From NCBI GenBank assembly GCA_027574665.1, contig CM050654.1:38459722-38523721 (forward strand): a DNA stretch of 64,000 bases, written 5' to 3'. Below are positions 58,984 through 64,000 of this stretch, in pieces. Below the pieces are notes generated by a model. It searched no databases. It worked only from the letters and a program-made list of their open reading frames with translations, and was not told where the DNA came from. The translations under genes were made by a program, and so were the position numbers. Origin of the DNA: Rhynochetos jubatus. Its lineage: Eukaryota > Chordata > Aves > Eurypygiformes > Rhynochetidae. How positions within the stretch are numbered: the stretch's first letter is position 1; every line of letters begins with the position of its first letter.

Positions 58984-59188
58984 CCACCCCTTCACGTAGG
59001 TGATGTACCAAGAAAAACATTAAATGCTGAACTCAACAGAAACCTAACTTTTGATCCTGAGAAGATAATTTGGGGAAAGGCTGAGAAGAGGGGTAAAGAA
59101 CACGTGGCATCAGCCTTTACCTCCGAATCCCCTTTCCCTAGCTCTATTTCAAAAAATCTAGTACAAGATATTCCAAGGAAATATTTTT

Positions 59189-59800
59189 AGAATCATAGAA
59201 TAGTTTGGGTTGGGAGGGACCATAAAGATCATCTAGTTCCAACCCCCCTGCCATGGACAGGGACACCCTCTGCTAGACCAGGTTGCTCCAAGCCTCATCC
59301 AGCCTGGCCTTGGACACTGCCAGGGATGGGGCATCCACAGCTTCTCTGGGGAACCTGTTCCAGCATCTCACCACCCTCTCCAGGAAGAACTTCTTCCTGG
59401 TATCTAATCTAAATCTCCCCGCTTTCAATTTAAACCCGTTACCCCTTCTCCTGTCACTACAGACCCTTGTAAAAAGACCCCCCACCCACCTTCCTTGTAG
59501 GCCCCTTCAGGTACTGGAAGGCTGCAATAAGGTCTCCCTGGAGCCTTCTCCAGGCTGAACAAGCCCAACTCTCTCAGCCTTTCTTCATAGCAGAGGTGTT
59601 CCAGCCCTTGGATCATTTTTGTTGCCTCCTCTGGACTCGTTCCAACTGGTCTATATCCTTCTGATGCTGAGGGCTCCACAGCTGGACACAGCATTCCAGG
59701 TGGGGTCTCACAAGAGCAGAGTAGAGGGGGAGAATCCCCTCCCTCGCCCTGCTGGCCACACTTCTCCTGATACAGCCCAGGATACGATTGGCTTTCTTTT
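59189..59800 (-). mobile_element. Truncated CR1 LINE retrotransposon, antisense to KYNU
   Basis: The + strand starts with the reverse complement of a CR1 3' end (aatcatagaatagtttgggt) and extends about 610 bp. On the - strand the reverse-transcriptase C-terminus is readable upstream of 59613 in the words [35 protein letters not shown] and QLERVQRR. It continues after a frame break as [20 protein letters not shown] (59425-59694) and then a frame with RRRGNGFKL (59273-59485). CR1 similarity fades near 59800 on entering the ANRILGC region. It is non-autonomous and 5' truncated, with at least two frame breaks. Confidence 0.94.
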
Positions 59801-62566
59801 TCTCCATTCTTACATGGTTCTCATTACTAAGTAATGAACACATTTTAATAAATATATTCTCACCACTCACCAGACAGACAGGGCAGCACTGAACAGCATT
59901 TCTAGAGACGAGGGCTTGCAGCATGGAAAAACTAAATGACTCATCCATGATAGACAAGTCTGTGATAGTGAAGAATATGGAAAGTTCTTAAATTCTAGTC
60001 AGTGAGTAAAAAATTTGCTATGGAAAGCAATAAACAGGTTTTCTCTGTGTTTTTTGTTGGGGAGGGGGCAGCTCACTTTTGTTATTTATTCTGAGTTTTG
60101 GCATTGAATCCAAAGAAGCAAAATCATGCTCATGCACTTGTGATAAAATTAATGTTATAAAGATTCAATTAAAACATATAAAACATTACAACTAGAAAAC
60201 TGCAATAAAATTAATGCAGAGTAGAATGCAAAGACTGTGCCCCAGCTGTTGAGCTGGGGGATCAGGTCTGTGCTCAGGTTGTGGAGAGCTGTTTGTAAAT
60301 CCAGGTAAGAGTAAGGTGGCTTAGAGGGGGTGATACAACTGTTTATATGAGTTTGGTTTCTGGAACTGACTTTTCTCTGAATGCAACAGCTTTAGGGGAT
60401 GCTCCTGCTCAGGAGCCGAGTCCTGGATTCTTTTTCTATCTGTATTGTAGTATGTGGAGCCCAGCGTGCTGGAGGAATGCGCTTCAAGGTCTGGAACTAA
60501 AATTTCAGTTGAGCTGGAGATTCACATATGGGTGTAAGGCATGCTAAGGAATACTTTCAGTCTTTAGGGGCTGGTGGGGTTTTTTATTTGTTTTTTGTTT
60601 CTTTGTCTGTTTTTTAACCTGCCTTTTGAAACACGAAAGCTGGGCAGAGCTGGATTCTGGATGTGGCACCAGTGGTGTGGTACCACCACATTCTCCTAGG
60701 CAGCAGGATGATGCTCAAAAATAGTCAAATCACTGTGACTGAGATCAGATTCAGTATGTTCCTGGCTTCAGGCTGGCTCCAGCTTCTAGGCTTTCTGTAT
60801 TCTTTTGAAGTCTAATTCCTAAGACCTAATGAGTTGTTTATTTAACACATTTCCTGTTAATGGAGTGATATTAAAGACACAGTTAACCTCTGTTCCAAGT
60901 CTGTGTCAAACTCTGCTGTGTCCGTTGGTTGTCTGTTATAGGTTTTCCAAGGTGTTGTGAGACATAAACACGGGGAATGGATGTGCTGCAGATGTGCTCC
61001 ATTTCACCCTTTTTCCTGAGCAAGGTTACCTTCACAGACACTGCAAAGTATCTGCCCGAGTCCAGTGTAATAAACACTGGGAGCAGGGTGACATCTCGTT
61101 AACTCCTCACAGCTCTGATTGTTACTCATAGCTGGAACAGCAGCATGAAAACCCAAGCAAATCTTTGCCAACACCTGGAAGTTTTTGAAAAAATAAAGTG
61201 ATGTGTGAATGAAGAGCTGAGCTGCCACCCAGCAGCTACACCGGTTGCTTTGCGGACACAGGCTGCCCAGAAAATGCTTGTTTATGATTTAGCTTAATCA
61301 CAAGTTCATAAACACAGCATGCTTTGCTGGTATATGCTCTTAATACAGATGTAAGGAGTGAACATGAAGTTTGTATATAGTGTTGTGACCTGATAAAGGC
61401 AGGAAGACAAACTGCACCATGCCCAGTGAAGTGGGAAAATGTAATATACGGTATTACTGATTTCACACTGCATTCCTGATCTAGGTTTTCAGCATGCTTT
61501 CTCACAGACGTAAAATTATTTCTCACACAATATAATGGCAGGATAATTCCGTCGCATTGCCCTGGATTGTAAAAGTTGGGCCACACTAACAGTATTTCCC
61601 AGTTTTCTGTGTCGCTACACAAGAATTTCCTTATTTTTTCTTGCCAAGAAGGGGAACGAGACCCGTGTTGTTTCAGGCTGTAAATTATAAATGAGTAGCA
61701 TGATCATCTGTAACTTAGAAGCAAAGGTCAAAGGAATTTTTTTTGTATTTTGTCTGTGTTCTTTAACTGGATTGTCTTTGATGTTTACACTGCACATACA
61801 GCATGATCATTATATCCTGCACTCTTGCATCATTAATGCAACTACAAACGAGAAGGCTCAAGTTATGAACAACTAGTGCTTCAACCTAATGCAGACAGAT
61901 ATAAAGGAAGAAAATGAGCTAAATAAAAATACTTACTGAAGGGATTGTTCCCTGGTGTCAACGTGCTTAAAAAAAGTATGACTAAATGAGAGGATACTGT
62001 TTCTTTCTGGAGTCATTTTCCAGCCCAGCAAATCTTTTGTTCATTGATTTGTAAAATGAGAGAACATTTGGGGGTAAAAATAAGGAATTTGAATATCTTG
62101 CAGCAATAATTCTTTCTATGCCTACTTGTTTCATGAAATTGCGCTAGTAACAGTTTGCTTTAAATTTTATGTGGCACATTTAAAAAGTACTGTGCATAGA
62201 CTGGAAAGCTGCAGAATTCCCTGGGTAAGTCAAACCATGAGGACACTCGTTTTATTCAAGGGACAAAATAGGACAATGCATTATCTGCTTTAACATGTAT
62301 TACAGAGTTGGGTTGGTAGGAACATGCACACCTCACAGAAAAAGCGACAGCTGATCCGGCACTAATTTATTTTCCTTTTTGGCATGAAGGCAGTGGATTT
62401 AATGCTGTTTTTTGCTGCTGGATGGAGAGATGTTAGGTGTAGAGGTGGTCCAGGAGCACCTCTGCTGAGCAGTCTTGGTAGGCTGTATGTACTTGGGACT
62501 GGCAGCAGGATGCCATCCAGGCACACCCCTAAAGCCAGCCGTCTCTGGGCTAGCCATTTCAGAAAA

Positions 62567-62671
62567 CCATAGAATCACAGAATGGTTTGGGTTGGAAGGG
62601 ACCTTAAAGACCATCCCGTTCCAATCCCCCTGCCATGGGCAGGGACACCCTCCACTAGACAAGGTTGCTCA
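62567..62671 (-). mobile_element. CR1 LINE 3' fragment (about 105 bp), antisense to KYNU
   Basis: Only the distal 3' part remains: ccatagaatcacagaatggt, then tgggttggaagggacctta and the conserved ccatgggcagggacaccc segment, ending at aaggttgctc. It closely resembles the matching part of the copy at 59189. It has no coding content. Confidence 0.9.
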
Positions 62672-63457
62672 ATTTTGATGAGCACTGTGTTAAAACAAGT
62701 GCTCAGTTTGGATGCATGTACATGTAAAGGGCAGTGACTGGAAAAAAACATTGTTCTCAAAAGTTTATGGTGGAATGTTTTCAAAATTAGACCTTTGTCT
62801 CCCCAGACACACTAATTTTTAAAACATTTCACAAAATGAGTGCAGATAATGGTGATTATTATCTGCAATGAAAAGGTTGTAACTCTGAAGTCCAGTTACA
62901 AACAAATGTAAGGTATTTTCAAACAAAAGCACATCATACAAGGCTTTTCAGAGCCTTCCACATTATGCATTTTGCAAAGATTATGGTTTGAAATTCAAAA
63001 TCAATTTAGGTCTTGGTGTCTTTGTGTTTGAAGCAGGAATAATCAAAATGGTGACTGCATTTCAAAATACTCATTTTGCATGCAGAGTAACAACTCTTTA
63101 ATAAGAAATTTTACTGCAGTATCTTAATGTGCAGTTTTATTGCCTATTATTTTTAGCGAGCATTTATAAAGCCTTATGTTTGGGGTTTAACACCTTCGCT
63201 ATTTCCCATCGTAACAGGTTGAAATTTGGCATAGCAGTGGCAACCCTCATTTCAAAATTTTCACAGAAAATTGTAAACAGCAAATTGCTAATTTGTAAAG
63301 ATTTTGTTAATTTCCACACTTTGAAGCCTGTCAACTTAAATGTCAAATAATATGACATCCATATGGACCATTAGATCAATGAGAGTGTAGGACCGGAGCT
63401 GCCTCGAAGTGCACATCCTGTGGTGACACCTCTGAAGTTCTAGAACAGCCAAAAATG

Positions 63458-63474
63458 AAAAAAAAAAAAAAAAA
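63458..63474. repeat. A17 homopolymer with purine-rich continuation
   Basis: Seventeen A are followed by gagaaagaaaaagc. The run makes a lysine-rich open frame (63455-63706) that has no recognisable protein content. Confidence 0.75.
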
Positions 63475-64000
63475 GAGAAAGAAAAAGCAAATTGTCAAAG
63501 TTATGGTAGGAAAGGGCAAGAGAGCTAAAACTGTCTTTAAAATAATCCTTCATCCTGTCATTTTGGAAAAGTTCCGAAATTTCCGTTTCCAAGTCGCAAA
63601 CGTGGCGCTGCAGCAGAGGTCTGGTTTTAAGCCAGCTTCAGTGTTAGCAAGGTTGGAGCATTCAAAACGCACCCAGAGTGCTTTCCATCAGGCTCTGGCT
63701 GGGTAATATGCTGGCTGATGTTTATATTTGTCTTTGACTTTAGGATGTGACCCACATAGAACATAGTATTGTTTTGGACTATTGCTCTGTGTCAAGGAGA
63801 AATGTTGTATTTCCCATGGAATTTTGTTTCTGTTTAAAACTTTTGGAATGCATGGAATATGTGTGCCACTGACATTAGTAGTATGTTGTAGTAACAAACA
63901 ATATTCAGGGTTTATAATAAAGTGTTCTCTATTTATTATACAGTTCATATTAAATAGCTGAAATATCTTTTATGATTCAAAGCATCAGTGACTGAGTCAT

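Larger units (their letters stand above)
47636..64000 (+). other. KYNU: KYNU intron after coding exon 9 (more than 16.3 kb, runs off the window)
   Basis: It begins with a consensus GTAAGT donor. No exon matching the next KYNU segment was recognised to the window end, so the acceptor lies outside. Contents are T21 (53937-53957), T15 (57955-57969) and A17 (63458-63474) runs, a short CA repeat (58973-58983), an imperfect hairpin (56106-56168) and two antisense CR1 copies (59189-59800, 62567-62671). Other open frames of up to about 140 codons resemble nothing known. Confidence 0.8.

Noticed and set aside
63455-63706. 83-codon lysine-rich open frame near the right edge, considered as a further KYNU exon
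   Set aside because: It is driven by the A17 run, does not match the expected KYNU segment after residue 301, and has no proper acceptor or frame.

Overview
The window looks like avian nuclear DNA. It is AT-rich and mostly non-coding, with short exons scattered between long introns bounded by GT...AG. The only recognisable interspersed repeats are three truncated CR1 LINE copies of the kind that dominate bird genomes. Turtles and crocodilians also carry CR1, so bird is the most likely source but not proven. I see no rRNA, tRNA, CRISPR array, operon or bacterial-style gene.

One gene is supported: KYNU (kynureninase), on the + strand and incomplete at its 3' end. Nine coding exons were located by translation and by matching splice phase: 17986-18154, 23459-23579, 30971-31053, 36800-36861, 38225-38296, 39706-39780, 41100-41246, 46691-46789 and 47562-47635. 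They join in frame without a stop into 902 nt, or 300 complete codons plus 2 nt, about 65% of a protein that is 465 residues long in human. Residue numbering runs colinear with human KYNU: Ser75, His102, Thr138, Phe165, Asp168, Asp250, His253, Tyr275 and the PLP-binding Lys276 all fall at the human positions. The C-terminal third (human Trp305, Asn333 and beyond) lies past the right edge.

Layout: 1-17964 is the 5' flank and/or first intron, with no supported exon. From 17965 to 47635 are the coding exons and eight introns of 0.8-7.4 kb. From 47636 to the end is more than 16 kb of the next intron, with two CR1 copies and no further exon that I could find. A third CR1 copy sits in the second coding-region intron. 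All three CR1 copies are antisense to KYNU.

No new biological system is evident. The observations most worth checking are local features of KYNU expression: a two-codon upstream ORF ending 2 nt before the start codon, a G-run cluster just after a weak first donor site, and an in-frame stop inside the donor of the ninth coding exon that would give a 301-residue truncated protein on read-through. A 15-bp hairpin flanked by direct repeats lies in the last intron.
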